Assembly (NCBI RefSeq): GCF_002806995.1 | Contig: NZ_NIHE01000005.1 | Span: forward strand, 62,001-126,000 | Length of the DNA stretch: 64,000 bases | Source of the DNA: Confluentibacter lentus | GTDB taxonomy: Bacteria; Bacteroidota; Bacteroidia; Flavobacteriales; Flavobacteriaceae | Direction of reading: 5' to 3' | Shown here: positions 27,097 to 36,975 of the stretch, in pieces | How positions within the stretch are numbered: position 1 is the stretch's first letter | Layout of the letters: each line of letters opens with the position of its first letter | The notes under the pieces: model-generated | What the model saw: only the letters and a program-made list of their open reading frames with translations | The model's database searches: none | Told to the model about the DNA's origin: nothing | Program-made: the position numbers and the translations under genes

Positions 27097-27890
27097 TTAT
27101 ACTTGCATACTTTGTGGGTAGGGTTGTTTTTGTACAATGCCCTTAAAAGTTTCAAAATCCATAAAGTTTAAATAATCTTTTCGGTTTTCTTCTAATAAAT
27201 GGAATTCAAAGAAAGGATTTGTGGATTCTATATTTTTACCAATCGGATAATCTTTAGACATTATTCCAACGCCCCAATCTGAATCAATGCAACAAGAGTT
27301 TATTTCAGGATTGAAACGCCATTTTAAAAAAGCTTTCCAAGTTGTTCCGTTCCAAAATGCATATGCTGGAGTGTACTTTTATCAATGACATCCTCTGGCA
27401 TGCCATTCAGAGGGAGGATTACAATCGTGTACCACTATAAAACCATCATTTTTAATGTATTTGATTGCATTTTTTATATCTCTATCTGCTTGTTGGGCAA
27501 GGTGTAAACCATCAATAAAAATCACATTAAATTTTATGCTATTAGATAATATATCATTGGCAGAAAGTTTCTGAAAAAACTCATCACTTGTCATTTTAAA
27601 ATCCACAGGGTTTTCCTCAAACTCAATACCGGGGTCAACACTGTGTTTTTTGTTTGCTTTGATACGATTGTAATTGTCTTCTGGATTGCGAACGCCAATT
27701 TCTAGATAACAAGTATCTTCTTGATATAGTGATAATAAAAAATTAATAATTTCTGTGCGATTGGGTGCTTATAAAAGTTCTTCATGATTTTTTCTCTGTA
27801 CAGATAAATAATGAGGGTCAGTTAAAGTTTTTTCCCTCTAACATAAAATTCAACGGGTTTTATCTTTAGTAATAGTTTCTTAATATTCAT
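27097..27890 (-). pseudogene. class I SAM-dependent methyltransferase-like gene, broken by several lesions
   Basis: Reading leftwards from the ATG at 27890, translation in changing frames gives one coherent protein of about 260 residues: MNIKKLLLKIKPVEFYVRGK, then a frameshift at an A-tract (about 27825-27835), TLTDPHYLSVQRKNHEELL, an in-frame TAA at about 27770, then APNRTEIINFLLSLYQ, CYLEIGVRNPEDN (SAM-binding region), IKFNVIFIDGLHLAQQ, GFIVVHDCNPPSEWHAR, a one-base shift near 27390, EDVIDKST, a second shift near 27375 (a duplicated AC), and PAYAFWNGTTWKAFLKWR on to VQKQPYPQSMQV. The pattern is that of class I methyltransferases found in surface-glycan clusters. At least four lesions make it a true pseudogene and not a single sequencing error. 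Only a 74-codon central piece remains as an ATG-started frame. Confidence 0.85.
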
Positions 27891-28056
27891 AATCTTTTCA
27901 AAATTTGATTTTAATAGGCCTCATTTGTTCTAATTACCTTCAACGAACATGCTTTTGTATGTGTAGCGAACAGGCCAAGCAAAATCTAGCGACGAGCAAC
28001 AAACTTTGTTTTAGCTAAAACTAGCATTTTTTATTCATCAAGTTGTAAGCTGTTAT

Positions 28057-28527
28057 TTATTTAGCAGTTGTATTTGGTTTATGTCTTATTTTAAAGTTGC
28101 AAGAATTAGCAATAAAACACATTTTATTCGCTTCCTCGTGCAATTCATTTGCTTTTTCAATCATATTTAGGTCCGTAATCTTTACATTCGGGTTAAGCGT
28201 AACCTCGGTAAATTTTCCACTTCCATTTTCAGTTTCCTCCATGATTCCTGTTGCATTGTCCAAATATTCAGTTACTACAATTTTGTGCACCGAACATAAG
28301 TGCAAATACCAAAGCATGTGGCAAGCTGACAAAGAAGACAAAAAAAGGTCTTCTGGATTATATCTTGTCTTATCTCCCAAGAATGAAGGGTCAGAAGAGC
28401 CATTGATTCCATCATATTTTCCGTCAGTTATGATTTTATGGTTTCTGTTATAAGACTTGTAATCCAGAGTTCCGTGTCCCTCGTTTCCTGTCCACTCAAC
28501 TTTTATTTCATAATTGTGTTTTTTCAT
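28057..28527 (-). CDS. OsmC family peroxiredoxin-like protein
   Basis: A 156-residue OsmC/Ohr-superfamily protein. These enzymes reduce organic hydroperoxides with two cysteines. Both are visible: SLSACHMLWYLHLC at about 83-96, with the first as the peroxidatic one in its helix, and MCFIANSCNFKI at about 136-147 carrying the second. The N-terminal strand region (VEWTGNEGHGTLDYKSYNRN) and NPEDLFLSSLSACH match the YP-type OsmC subgroup. It is monocistronic. The 277-bp gap upstream (28528-28804) contains only a 21-codon plus-strand frame (28627-28695) that I do not accept as a gene. Confidence 0.9.
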   Translation of the reverse strand: MKKHNYEIKVEWTGNEGHGTLDYKSYNRNHKIITDGKYDGINGSSDPSFLGDKTRYNPEDLFLSSLSACHMLWYLHLCSVHKIVVTEYLDNATGIMEETENGSGKFTEVTLNPNVKITDLNMIEKANELHEEANKMCFIANSCNFKIRHKPNTTAK

Positions 28528-28804
28528 TCTTATTTTAAATGATTGTCGATTTCCTTAAATGGCTTATAGCTATTGAATGCGAGCAAGTTCTATATGCAAA
28601 TTATCTATACTCTCAAAAATAACTAAAATGCTTGCGGAAATTGATTTTAATAATAATTTTTCTTTGGAAGAAGTAAAGGCAAAAGGAAACTGAATAAACT
28701 TAATCGAGTTTTATGAATGGATTTACTAAGAATATATTAGGCACCTATTTGAACTAATGCCAAATAAGTGCCTATTAAATTTTGTAGATGATTATAAAAA
28801 TATT

Positions 28805-30055
28805 TTAGGTGCGTTCTAACTGTTTTTTTATTTTTTCGATGGCCGTTTCAATAGATTTTTCGGGTTCAATTATATTGTATTCGCCCCAAAAAGCGGGATC
28901 GGAAAAACCAGAAACCTGCTCTGTTAAAATGGTTGATGGGAATAGCATACTATTGTTTTTAACTAATTTAGTGTCCATGATTTTCCAATCGGTTACCGCC
29001 ATTTCACTGTTTAAAGTGTACACGCTATTAAATAGTTTTCCTTGCCAATCTACTTTAAATGTTAGCAAAATATTACTGTAGGCATAATGCCATTTGCCAT
29101 TTTGGGTTCTATAATTAACCCTGTATGTGGCTTCGGTAGGATACACATCTGCTTTTCTTGGTTTTTTACGAACGTACATCTCGCTGGCCAATCGTTTGTT
29201 TTCAACATTTAAACTGTAAACGGCACTTTTTAGGGCTAAATTTTCAGCATCGATGTATAATTTTCCATAGTATAATGGTGTTTCTATGCCTGGAATTTGT
29301 TCAAAATTCACCACATAAACAAGGCTATTATCTATTTGTGTAGATTCATCAAAATTGAAATTATAAAACTCAATGTTTTCAATGTCGAATATATACTCTG
29401 GATATTTAATAATATCAATATATAAATTACTGAATGGACCTCCCTGTAGTTTCATAGCTAAGGTATCTAACCTTGAATAGTCGGTTTTTTTCCTTGCTTT
29501 TATAAGCTCAATATTATCGTTTCTTGAGTTTTTATAGGGTTGTTTGTGTATTTGAACAACAGCTTCGGATAAGGAAGCATTTTTTCTTCTTTTCTTAATG
29601 GTTTCTCTGTAAAAAGCAGTCATTAACATATTGTCGTCATTATACAATGTGTTTTTTTTGCCTAATGTTTCAATCACCAAGGCTTTGGCATCTTTAAATT
29701 TGGATGCAATTTTTACTTCATCCAATTGAATTATTGAGGGCTCCAGATAAATTTTCTCGTCATTAGAAATATCAGAAATTTTAAGCTCTATTTTTTGGTA
29801 TCCTAAGTGAGAGATGGTTATAGTGCCATCTAGAAGATTGTTGGGTATTTTTAGAGAGAATTCACCATCTGTATTGGTAACCGTACTAATATTCGAGCCA
29901 TTAATAACCAAATCTGCAAACACCAATTTGCTTTTGGTTTTTTGGTCAATTACGGAGCCATTTATTTCTTTAAATGAAGAAATATCCTGGGCATTGACGA
30001 GTGAGCAATTTATAAAAAGAATACAGATTGCTCTAAAAAAAACATCTCTTTTCAT
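28805..30055 (-). CDS. carboxypeptidase-like regulatory domain (CarboxypepD_reg-like) protein
   Basis: A 416-residue exported protein: signal peptide at residues 1-22, then a carboxypeptidase-regulatory-like beta-sandwich (INGSVIDQKTKSKLVFADLV, TDGEFSLKIPNN, ITISHLGYQ, LDEVKI; about 31-115) as found at the N-terminus of TonB receptors, followed by a ~290-residue region with no plug or barrel signature (FYRETIKKRRKN, YGKLYIDAENLALKSAVYSL, YPTEATYRVNYR). The last part resembles the uncharacterised C-terminal region of Bacteroidota surface proteins of this class. It is transcribed alone, divergently from bshC with a 291-bp A+T-rich gap in between. Function unknown. Confidence 0.8.
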   Translation of the reverse strand: MKRDVFFRAICILFINCSLVNAQDISSFKEINGSVIDQKTKSKLVFADLVINGSNISTVTNTDGEFSLKIPNNLLDGTITISHLGYQKIELKISDISNDEKIYLEPSIIQLDEVKIASKFKDAKALVIETLGKKNTLYNDDNMLMTAFYRETIKKRRKNASLSEAVVQIHKQPYKNSRNDNIELIKARKKTDYSRLDTLAMKLQGGPFSNLYIDIIKYPEYIFDIENIEFYNFNFDESTQIDNSLVYVVNFEQIPGIETPLYYGKLYIDAENLALKSAVYSLNVENKRLASEMYVRKKPRKADVYPTEATYRVNYRTQNGKWHYAYSNILLTFKVDWQGKLFNSVYTLNSEMAVTDWKIMDTKLVKNNSMLFPSTILTEQVSGFSDPAFWGEYNIIEPEKSIETAIEKIKKQLERT

Positions 30056-30346
30056 AATTTTTTAGTTTAGCGAACCATTAAAGTACAAAATATTTGTGTA
30101 ACTTTCTAATAATTAGAATGTTTTAACAAAACAATGTATGTATTTATTTGCTACGGTATTTAAAAACATAATTATTTACAAATGTTATTTAATATCGGTA
30201 AATATGTAAAGGAATTGAAGCGCTTAATTAAATATGATGGATTGCTTTTTTGATTTCTATTCCACTTAGAATTCTTAACTAAATTTTTAGAATTTAAAAA
30301 TGTATTAACAGTATATTTATGCGCTCAATTATTTTAAAAATCAACT

Positions 30347-31957
30347 ATGGGATTGGAAGGCATTTCATTTAAAAAAACACGCTATTTTTCTTCACTAATC
30401 TGTGATTATTTAGATGAAAAACCAGAGTTAACTCCGTTTTATAATAGATTTCCATCCTTAGAAAATTTTAAAAAGCAGATTGAGGAGAAAGAGCAATCAA
30501 AGTTTATTTCGGAATCTCAGCGTGAAGTTTTGGCATCGGTTTTAAAAAAACAATATACAGAGATTGAAACTTCTGATATGACCGTTGAAAACATTGAAAG
30601 TTTAAAATCCAATAAAACATTCACGATTACCACAGGCCATCAATTGAATTTATTCACCGGTCCTTTGTATTTTTTATATAAAATTGTTTCCACCATTAAT
30701 CTTGCCAAGATATTAAAGTCAACCTACCCAGACTATAATTTTGTGCCCATTTATTGGATGGCTACTGAAGACCATGATTTTGAGGAAATAAATTATTTTA
30801 ATTTTAAAGGAAAAAAAATCCATTGGGAAAAAGCATCACATGGCGCTGTGGGCGACTTATCTACGGAAGGTTTAAAAGCGGTTTTTGATTTGTTTTCTTT
30901 GGAACTCGGACATACCAAAAATGCCGATTATTTAAAGTCTCTTTTTAAACATGCTTATTTAGAACATTCCAATTTAGCTGATGCGACACGCTATTTGGCG
31001 AATGAATTGTTTAAAGACTACGGTTTGGTGATTCTTGATGCGGCTGATAAGGATTTAAAACAACTTTTTGTTCCATTTATGGAAAATGAATTGTTGGATC
31101 AAACATCGTTCAAAACGGTTTTTAAAACGAATGAGCAGATAAACACTTTGCCAAATCAACCTTACGGGATTCAAGTAAATCCGCGTGAGATTAATTTGTT
31201 TTACATTAGTGAAAATTTGAGGGAACGCATTGTTTTTGAAAACAATATGTATAGCGTTATTAATACCAATATCACTTGGGCTAAAGAAGCTATTTTGGAA
31301 GAAGTTAAAACACATCCAGAGCGGTTTAGTCCGAATGTCATTGTGCGTCCGTTGTACCAAGAAGTCATATTGCCAAACCTATGTTACATTGGCGGAGGCG
31401 GTGAGTTGGCATATTGGCTTCAGTTAAAGGATTTTTTTAATACGGTTAATGTACCATTTCCCATATTGTTATTAAGAAATTCGGTGTTGATTAAAACCCA
31501 AAAACAATCTGATAAACTGGAAAAGTTAGGGATTTCCAATGAAGATCTGTTTTTAAAACGAGATGCCTTCATCAATAAAAAAGTTAGGGAAATTTCCAAT
31601 ATTGATATAGATTTTTCAACACAAAAAGCATTATTAAAGCAGGAGTTTGAAGCGTTATATGCACTTGCGGAACAAACGGATAAATCGTTTTTGGGAGCTG
31701 TTAAAGCACAGGAAGTCAAGCAAATAAAAGGACTTGAATATCTTGAAAAACGTTTGTTAAAAGCACAAAAAAAGAAATTAGCTGAGCAAGTTTCTAGAAT
31801 GACCGAGCTTCAAAACGAGTTGTTTCCCAGTCAAGGACTTCAAGAAAGAAACACCAATTTTTCTGAGTTTTATTTGGAATATGGTGAAGAACTTATTCCC
31901 AGTCTTATCAAAAATTTACAACCTCTAAGAAGTGATTTTCTCGTTGTAACACTATAA
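30347..31957 (+). CDS. bshC: bacillithiol biosynthesis cysteine-adding enzyme BshC
   Basis: BshC joins cysteine to glucosaminyl-malate, the last step in making bacillithiol, the low-molecular-weight thiol of many Firmicutes and Bacteroidota. The 536-residue length fits. Seen in the sequence: the N-terminal YLDEKPELTPFYNRFPSLE, the Rossmann-like core beginning TITTGHQLNLFTGPLYFLYK with its conserved GHQ, VPIYWMATEDHDFEEINYF (a family hallmark), DYGLVILDAADKDLKQLF, CYIGGGGELAYWLQLK, and a long C-terminal coiled-coil (EYLEKRLLKAQKKKLAEQVS). The other bacillithiol genes are not in the window. The gene is monocistronic. Confidence 0.95.
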   Translation: MGLEGISFKKTRYFSSLICDYLDEKPELTPFYNRFPSLENFKKQIEEKEQSKFISESQREVLASVLKKQYTEIETSDMTVENIESLKSNKTFTITTGHQLNLFTGPLYFLYKIVSTINLAKILKSTYPDYNFVPIYWMATEDHDFEEINYFNFKGKKIHWEKASHGAVGDLSTEGLKAVFDLFSLELGHTKNADYLKSLFKHAYLEHSNLADATRYLANELFKDYGLVILDAADKDLKQLFVPFMENELLDQTSFKTVFKTNEQINTLPNQPYGIQVNPREINLFYISENLRERIVFENNMYSVINTNITWAKEAILEEVKTHPERFSPNVIVRPLYQEVILPNLCYIGGGGELAYWLQLKDFFNTVNVPFPILLLRNSVLIKTQKQSDKLEKLGISNEDLFLKRDAFINKKVREISNIDIDFSTQKALLKQEFEALYALAEQTDKSFLGAVKAQEVKQIKGLEYLEKRLLKAQKKKLAEQVSRMTELQNELFPSQGLQERNTNFSEFYLEYGEELIPSLIKNLQPLRSDFLVVTL

Positions 31958-31999
31958 CCATTAAAACCTTAAATTTCAGAGCATCTATTAGTTAATCAC

Positions 32000-32007
32000 T
32001 AAATTTG
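32000..32007 (+). promoter_or_regulatory. -7 promoter element of the PLP-dependent decarboxylase
   Basis: TAAATTTG matches TAnnTTTG and ends 33 bp before the ATG at 32041. It overlaps the in-frame upstream TTG-type start at 32005, supporting 32041 as the true start. Confidence 0.55.
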
Positions 32008-32040
32008 TATAAATCAAAATGCAAATTTATTTGTAAAACA

Positions 32041-33414
32041 ATGCACAAAATAGATATTGAATTGGTAGAAATGACGATGGATGTTATGAAATATGCCATT
32101 GATAGGATTTCTGCGTCCAATCGCCAAATAGGTCATCCGAAAGCAGCTGAAGAATTAAAGGCTTTGGTAGGTGAGACCATCACCCCCAAAGGTATTGGTG
32201 GCGAGGTGGCTTTTAATTTATGGAAGAAGCATTTAATGAATGCTAACGTGTCCATTGATCATCCACGGCATTTAGCATTTGTACCTGCATCACCCACAAG
32301 AGCAGCTATCATGTTCGATTTGGTAACATCGGCATCAAGCATTCATGGGGCTTACTGGATGGAAGGAGCTGGCGGTATTTTTTGTGAAAACGAAGCCATG
32401 AAATGGATGGTATCTTTAACGGGGTTGCCCAAGGGAGCCTTTGGTGTATTTACAAGTGGTGGTACAGCGGCAAACTTATCAGCCATTGTAACTGCTAGGG
32501 AATATTGGAGACGTTTAGATGAAAAAAACAAAAATGAAAAGGGATTGATTATCACATCCATTGGGGCGCACTCATCAGTCAAAGCCATGGCGAAAGTGAT
32601 TGATGCCGATGTGTTATATGTAGACACTGAAGACAAAATGCATGCATCCAACCTTCAAATTATGATTGAGTCCCTAACATCAAATCAACGAAAACGTCTT
32701 TTCTCCATAGTCGCAACAGCGGGAACAACCAATGCTGGGATTATAGATGATTTAAAAGGGATTGCTGAAATCTGCAAGAAAGAAAAACTTTGGTTCCATG
32801 TGGATGCCGCTTATGGTGGCGGTGCGCTATTGTCCGATTCGGTGAAGCATTTGTTTGCCGGCATAGAAGAAGCGGATAGTATCACCATTGATCCACATAA
32901 ATGGCTGTTTTCGCCTTACGATTGTGGCGCTATTATTTATAAAAATCCTGAATTGGCAAAACAGGCACATGAACAAGAAGGCTCTTATCTGGATATTTTT
33001 AAAGATGAAGGTTCGCAAGGTTTTAACCCTGCCGATTATCAAATACAATTAACAAGAAGAGTTAGGGGATTGCCCTTATGGTTTTCATTGGCGATGCATG
33101 GCACCGATAGATACAAACAAGCCGTTGAGCGAGGTATAGAATTGGCACAAATAGCTGGTAGATTGATAGAAGAAATGCCACATGTGGAATTGGTTAGGGA
33201 ACCAAGTTTGTCCTGTGTTTTATATAGAAGAATTGGTTGGAAACCGGAAGATTATAAAGCGTGGACTTACAAAAATCACAGAAAAGGATTCGCCTTGGTA
33301 ACACCAACCAAGTGGAAAGGAGGAGACACGTTTGAAACTGTGTCACGTTTCTGTTTTATAAACCCAGATACGACAGAACATGATATAAAAATGATTTTGG
33401 AATCGATGGTCTAA
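32041..33414 (+). CDS. pyridoxal-phosphate-dependent group II amino acid decarboxylase
   Basis: A 457-residue (from 32041) PLP enzyme of the aromatic-L-amino-acid / diaminobutyrate decarboxylase family. The PLP lysine is Lys287 in SITIDPHKWLFSPYDCG. Other visible motifs are FTSGGTAANLSAIVTARE (cofactor phosphate), the stacking histidine in SIGAHSSVKAMAKV, ATAGTTNAGIIDDL and HVDAAYGGGALLSD (Asp binding the pyridine nitrogen). The substrate could be an aromatic amino acid, 2,4-diaminobutyrate or aspartate and cannot be told from the sequence. I prefer the ATG at 32041 over an upstream in-frame start because a promoter element lies between the two. It is followed 62 bp later by guaA with its own promoter. 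Confidence 0.9.
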   Translation: MHKIDIELVEMTMDVMKYAIDRISASNRQIGHPKAAEELKALVGETITPKGIGGEVAFNLWKKHLMNANVSIDHPRHLAFVPASPTRAAIMFDLVTSASSIHGAYWMEGAGGIFCENEAMKWMVSLTGLPKGAFGVFTSGGTAANLSAIVTAREYWRRLDEKNKNEKGLIITSIGAHSSVKAMAKVIDADVLYVDTEDKMHASNLQIMIESLTSNQRKRLFSIVATAGTTNAGIIDDLKGIAEICKKEKLWFHVDAAYGGGALLSDSVKHLFAGIEEADSITIDPHKWLFSPYDCGAIIYKNPELAKQAHEQEGSYLDIFKDEGSQGFNPADYQIQLTRRVRGLPLWFSLAMHGTDRYKQAVERGIELAQIAGRLIEEMPHVELVREPSLSCVLYRRIGWKPEDYKAWTYKNHRKGFALVTPTKWKGGDTFETVSRFCFINPDTTEHDIKMILESMV

Positions 33415-33465
33415 AAATTAATTCAAAAAATCTAAAATCGTAAATCGAAATTATAAAATCATTGT

Positions 33466-33473
33466 TATTTTTG
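33466..33473 (+). promoter_or_regulatory. -7 promoter element immediately before guaA
   Basis: TATTTTTG matches TAnnTTTG and ends only 3 bp before the guaA ATG at 33477. If it is used, the transcript has almost no leader. An in-frame TTG at 33462 would lie upstream of transcription and is rejected as start. Confidence 0.5.
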
Positions 33474-33476
33474 CGC

Positions 33477-35012
33477 ATGCAACATAACAAGGTACTTATT
33501 TTAGATTTCGGTTCGCAATACACACAGCTTATTGCCCGCAGAGTTAGAGAACTCAATATTTATTGCGAAATTCATCCTTACAATAAAATTCCCCAAACAG
33601 TTTCAGAATATAACGCTGTTATACTTTCTGGAAGTCCGTTTTCGGTAAGGGGGGATGATGCCCCACATCCAGATTTATCTAATATCAGAGGAAAAAAGCC
33701 ATTGTTGGCCGTTTGCTATGGCGCGCAATATTTAGCACACTTTTCGGGTGGAGAGGTAGCGCCTTCAAACACAAGGGAATATGGTCGTGCTCATTTGTCC
33801 TTTATCAAAAAAGCTGAACCATTTTTTAATAAAATAAATGAAGGTAGTCAAGTTTGGATGAGCCACAGTGATACGATTAAGCATTTGCCAACAAATGGTA
33901 TTTTAATTGGCAGCACCAACGATGTTACTAATGCAGCTTATAGAATTGATGGTGAAGAAACCTATGCCATTCAATTTCATCCTGAAGTATATCACACCAC
34001 CCATGGAAAACAATTATTGGAAAACTTTTTAGTGCATATTGCAGGAGTTAACCAAGATTGGACGCCTCAGTCGTTTGTTGAAGAAACGGTTGAAGCACTT
34101 AGGGAGAAAGTAGGTGATGATAAAGTAGTACTAGGGCTTTCAGGAGGTGTTGATTCTACCGTAGCTGCCGTACTTTTAAATAAAGCCATTGGAAAAAATT
34201 TGTATTGCATTTTTGTAAATAATGGCTTGCTTCGTAAAAATGAATTTGAAAATGTACTGAATCAATACGAGGGCATGGGACTTAATGTAAAAGGTGTCGA
34301 TGCTTCAAAACGATTTTTGGATGCCTTGGCCGGTATAGAAGACCCAGAGAAAAAACGAAAAGCCATAGGTAATGCCTTTATTGAGGTTTTTGATGATGAA
34401 GCCCATAAGCTTACCGACGTCAAATGGTTGGCACAAGGCACTATTTATCCTGATGTTATTGAAAGTGTATCCGCTACTGGAGGGCCTTCAGCAACCATAA
34501 AAAGTCATCATAATGTGGGTGGCTTACCAGATTTTATGAAACTTAAAATAGTGGAACCTTTGCGCGCTTTGTTTAAAGATGAAGTAAGACGCGTAGGTGC
34601 TACATTAGGAATCGACCCCGAACTTTTAGGTCGACATCCGTTTCCGGGGCCTGGTTTGGGTATTCGTATTTTGGGGGATATCACCGCCGAGAAAGTGCGT
34701 ATTTTACAAGAAGTGGATGCTATTTTTATTAACGGTTTAAAAGCTTGGGGACTCTACGACAAGGTTTGGCAAGCAGGCGCTATGTTGTTGCCAGTGAATA
34801 GTGTTGGTGTTATGGGAGATGAGCGAACCTACGAAAAATGTGTTGCACTTAGAGCTGTTGAAAGCACCGACGGTATGACAGCCGACTGGGTAAATTTACC
34901 ATATGAATTTCTTCAAAAAACCTCGAACGATATCATAAACAAAGTGAAAGGCGTTAATAGAGTTGTTTACGATATTAGCTCAAAACCACCAGCAACGATA
35001 GAGTGGGAATGA
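33477..35012 (+). CDS. guaA: GMP synthase (glutamine-hydrolysing)
   Basis: GuaA converts XMP to GMP using ATP and ammonia from glutamine. From the ATG at 33477 it has 511 residues. The glutaminase half shows [27 protein letters not shown]-like [11 protein letters not shown], nucleophile Cys80 in [14 protein letters not shown], and FHPEVYHT with the catalytic His-Glu. The synthetase half has the PP-loop [53 protein letters not shown] and the conserved C-terminus [15 protein letters not shown]. Position next to a LysM/PBP1-like gene is a common flavobacterial arrangement. Confidence 0.97.
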   Translation: MQHNKVLILDFGSQYTQLIARRVRELNIYCEIHPYNKIPQTVSEYNAVILSGSPFSVRGDDAPHPDLSNIRGKKPLLAVCYGAQYLAHFSGGEVAPSNTREYGRAHLSFIKKAEPFFNKINEGSQVWMSHSDTIKHLPTNGILIGSTNDVTNAAYRIDGEETYAIQFHPEVYHTTHGKQLLENFLVHIAGVNQDWTPQSFVEETVEALREKVGDDKVVLGLSGGVDSTVAAVLLNKAIGKNLYCIFVNNGLLRKNEFENVLNQYEGMGLNVKGVDASKRFLDALAGIEDPEKKRKAIGNAFIEVFDDEAHKLTDVKWLAQGTIYPDVIESVSATGGPSATIKSHHNVGGLPDFMKLKIVEPLRALFKDEVRRVGATLGIDPELLGRHPFPGPGLGIRILGDITAEKVRILQEVDAIFINGLKAWGLYDKVWQAGAMLLPVNSVGVMGDERTYEKCVALRAVESTDGMTADWVNLPYEFLQKTSNDIINKVKGVNRVVYDISSKPPATIEWE

Positions 35013-35156
35013 TTTTGTGTTTTTACAATGATTGAAAAATAATATTTAAACTTCCAAGGACAGTCTTTTTGTAAAGAACAGCCGTATATAAATGGAGTTT
35101 TAAAAATTATTATTAAATTGTATGGTATTTCTTTGGCATGCTATATGCATAGTTAT

Positions 35157-35172
35157 TAAATAACGTTATTTA
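35157..35172. promoter_or_regulatory. 16-bp perfect palindrome upstream of the LysM/PBP1-like gene
   Basis: TAAATAACGTTATTTA is a perfect 16-bp palindrome 31 bp before the ATG at 35203. Such a site could bind a dimeric regulator; A+T-rich palindromes also arise by chance. No -7 element is convincing in the 190-bp gap. Confidence 0.35.
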
Positions 35173-35202
35173 TAATTCACAATACCTTTTAAAATAGATT
35201 AT

Positions 35203-36972
35203 ATGATTAAATTCTTATACGTATTAAGTTTTTTGCTGATTTTCAATTTCAATGCAACACATGCGCAAAATAAGTCTACGGTAACCATTACTAAAGAACT
35301 ACAAGGCTTTAAAAGTCATAAAGTGTCACGTAAAGAGACTTTGTATGGAATTTCAAAACAGTACAATGTTACCGAAGATGAGATAAAAAAGTATAATACG
35401 TTTTTATATTCCAATACTTTGAATAAGGGAGATAAACTTCAAATCCCTGTGTTTAAGGAAATAGAAGTAGAAAATTCTAAAATCTATACGGTTCAACCTA
35501 AAGAAACCAAATGGGGCATCGCCTATAAATTTGGCATTTCTGTGAAAGAATTAGAAGCCCTAAATCCAAATATGGGCGATATGCTTAAAGAGGGACAAGA
35601 AATACATGTTCCAAATATTGAACGTACTGCCGAAAAAACGATAGATGATAACTACGGTTATTATGAAGTATTGCCCACGGAAGGATTTTATCGTTTAAAA
35701 CTAAAATTAGGACTCGAGCAATCAGAATTAGAGGCGTTAAATCCTGGTTTAAAGGAAAGTGGTTTAAAGGTTGGTATGGTCTTGAAAATACCATCTTCTA
35801 AGTCTAATGGCAATACCAATGAAAAACCTAGACCTATTACAGATTTATCAAGAAAAATCTCAGATTACAAAACAAAGCACATAGCTGTCATGTTGCCATT
35901 TAGATTGAATCGGGTTGATTTTGATTCTATTTCTGGCACAAAAAATAGCATAAAAACAGACCGTTATCTACAAGCATCATTAGATTTTCATTCAGGTATT
36001 TTAATGGCCGTTGACTCATTGAAAAAGTTAGGTGTGTCGCTTAAAGTAGATGTGTACGACACTAAATATGAAGTAAGCGAAGTTTCAAAAATTATTCAAT
36101 CCCATGATTTTAAAAGTGTCGATGCCGTTATTGGTCCGTTAACACCCGGTACCTATGATAAAGCGGCCTCAGAATTAAGAGCATTGAATGTTCCTGTGAT
36201 TTCATTGATTGGAACCAACTTACAATTAAAAGATAATGAATTTCAATCGTTGCCATCTGATGATTTATTAAAAACCAAAATAATTAATTACGTAAAATCA
36301 GATGCTAAAGTAGCCAATATTATTATCATATCTGATTCTGAAAATATGGCTGTTTCCAATGAGCTTAAAAAAGAATTTCCATCTGCTAAACAGATTTATT
36401 CAAGAAAAAATAAAGAAGGTAAAGATAGCCATTTTGTAACCATTGAGGATATTAGGGCGCACTTAAGGCAAGGTAAAAACATCATTTTTTTAGAAACCAA
36501 AAATATTGGTTTCATATCTAATGTGACGAGTTTGTTGAATTCATTGATGCAGAATGGGAATAGAGAAGAGAATAACCCTGGAATAAGAATAGTATTGACT
36601 ACCACAAATAAAAATGCATCTTTTGATGGTGATGATATCAATAATAATGAGTTATCAGCGCTTCATTTTACATTTGCATCTAATTCAAAAATGTATAGCG
36701 AAAGCGATAATAATTCCTTTGTAAAGTCCTATACCAAATTATATAATATTACCCCCAACAAAAGAGCAACTAGAGGGTTTGATTTAACGATGGATGTGGT
36801 ATTACGCTTGGTAACATCTGATAATATGTATGTATCTGCAAACGAAACGCTTTTAACGGAGTATGTAGAGAATAAGTTTGGTTATAAAAAGAAACTTTCG
36901 GGAGGATATTACAATGATGCGGTTTATCTATTAAAGTATCAAGATTTAAATATTGTAGAGGTAAAACAATAG
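35203..36972 (+). CDS. LysM-repeat protein with PBP1/LppC-like periplasmic-binding domain
   Basis: A 589-residue exported protein with a signal peptide (about residues 1-21). Three LysM peptidoglycan-binding repeats follow: HKVSRKETLYGISKQYNVTE (about 38-85), YTVQPKETKWGIAYKFGISV (about 98-143) and the degenerate YEVLPTEGFYRLKLKLGLEQ (about 154-199). From about residue 225 a type 1 periplasmic-binding fold begins (HIAVMLPFRLNRVDFDS, DFHSGILMAVDSLKKLGV, DAVIGPLTPGTYDKAASELR, VPVISLIGTN), like LppC/PBP1 sensors and amino-acid ABC binding proteins. It probably sits on the cell wall. Its ligand is unknown. The downstream DUF3820 gene begins 3 bp after its stop, so the two form an operon. Confidence 0.85.
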   Translation: MIKFLYVLSFLLIFNFNATHAQNKSTVTITKELQGFKSHKVSRKETLYGISKQYNVTEDEIKKYNTFLYSNTLNKGDKLQIPVFKEIEVENSKIYTVQPKETKWGIAYKFGISVKELEALNPNMGDMLKEGQEIHVPNIERTAEKTIDDNYGYYEVLPTEGFYRLKLKLGLEQSELEALNPGLKESGLKVGMVLKIPSSKSNGNTNEKPRPITDLSRKISDYKTKHIAVMLPFRLNRVDFDSISGTKNSIKTDRYLQASLDFHSGILMAVDSLKKLGVSLKVDVYDTKYEVSEVSKIIQSHDFKSVDAVIGPLTPGTYDKAASELRALNVPVISLIGTNLQLKDNEFQSLPSDDLLKTKIINYVKSDAKVANIIIISDSENMAVSNELKKEFPSAKQIYSRKNKEGKDSHFVTIEDIRAHLRQGKNIIFLETKNIGFISNVTSLLNSLMQNGNREENNPGIRIVLTTTNKNASFDGDDINNNELSALHFTFASNSKMYSESDNNSFVKSYTKLYNITPNKRATRGFDLTMDVVLRLVTSDNMYVSANETLLTEYVENKFGYKKKLSGGYYNDAVYLLKYQDLNIVEVKQ

Positions 36973-36975
36973 CTA

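Noticed and set aside
27382-27606. 74-codon methyltransferase-like gene
   Set aside because: It is only the central in-frame piece of the pseudogene 27097-27890.
28627-28695. 21-codon plus-strand frame (MLAEIDFNNNFSLEEVKAKG)
   Set aside because: It looks protein-like and could be the remnant of a lost gene, but it is too short and has no match I can name.
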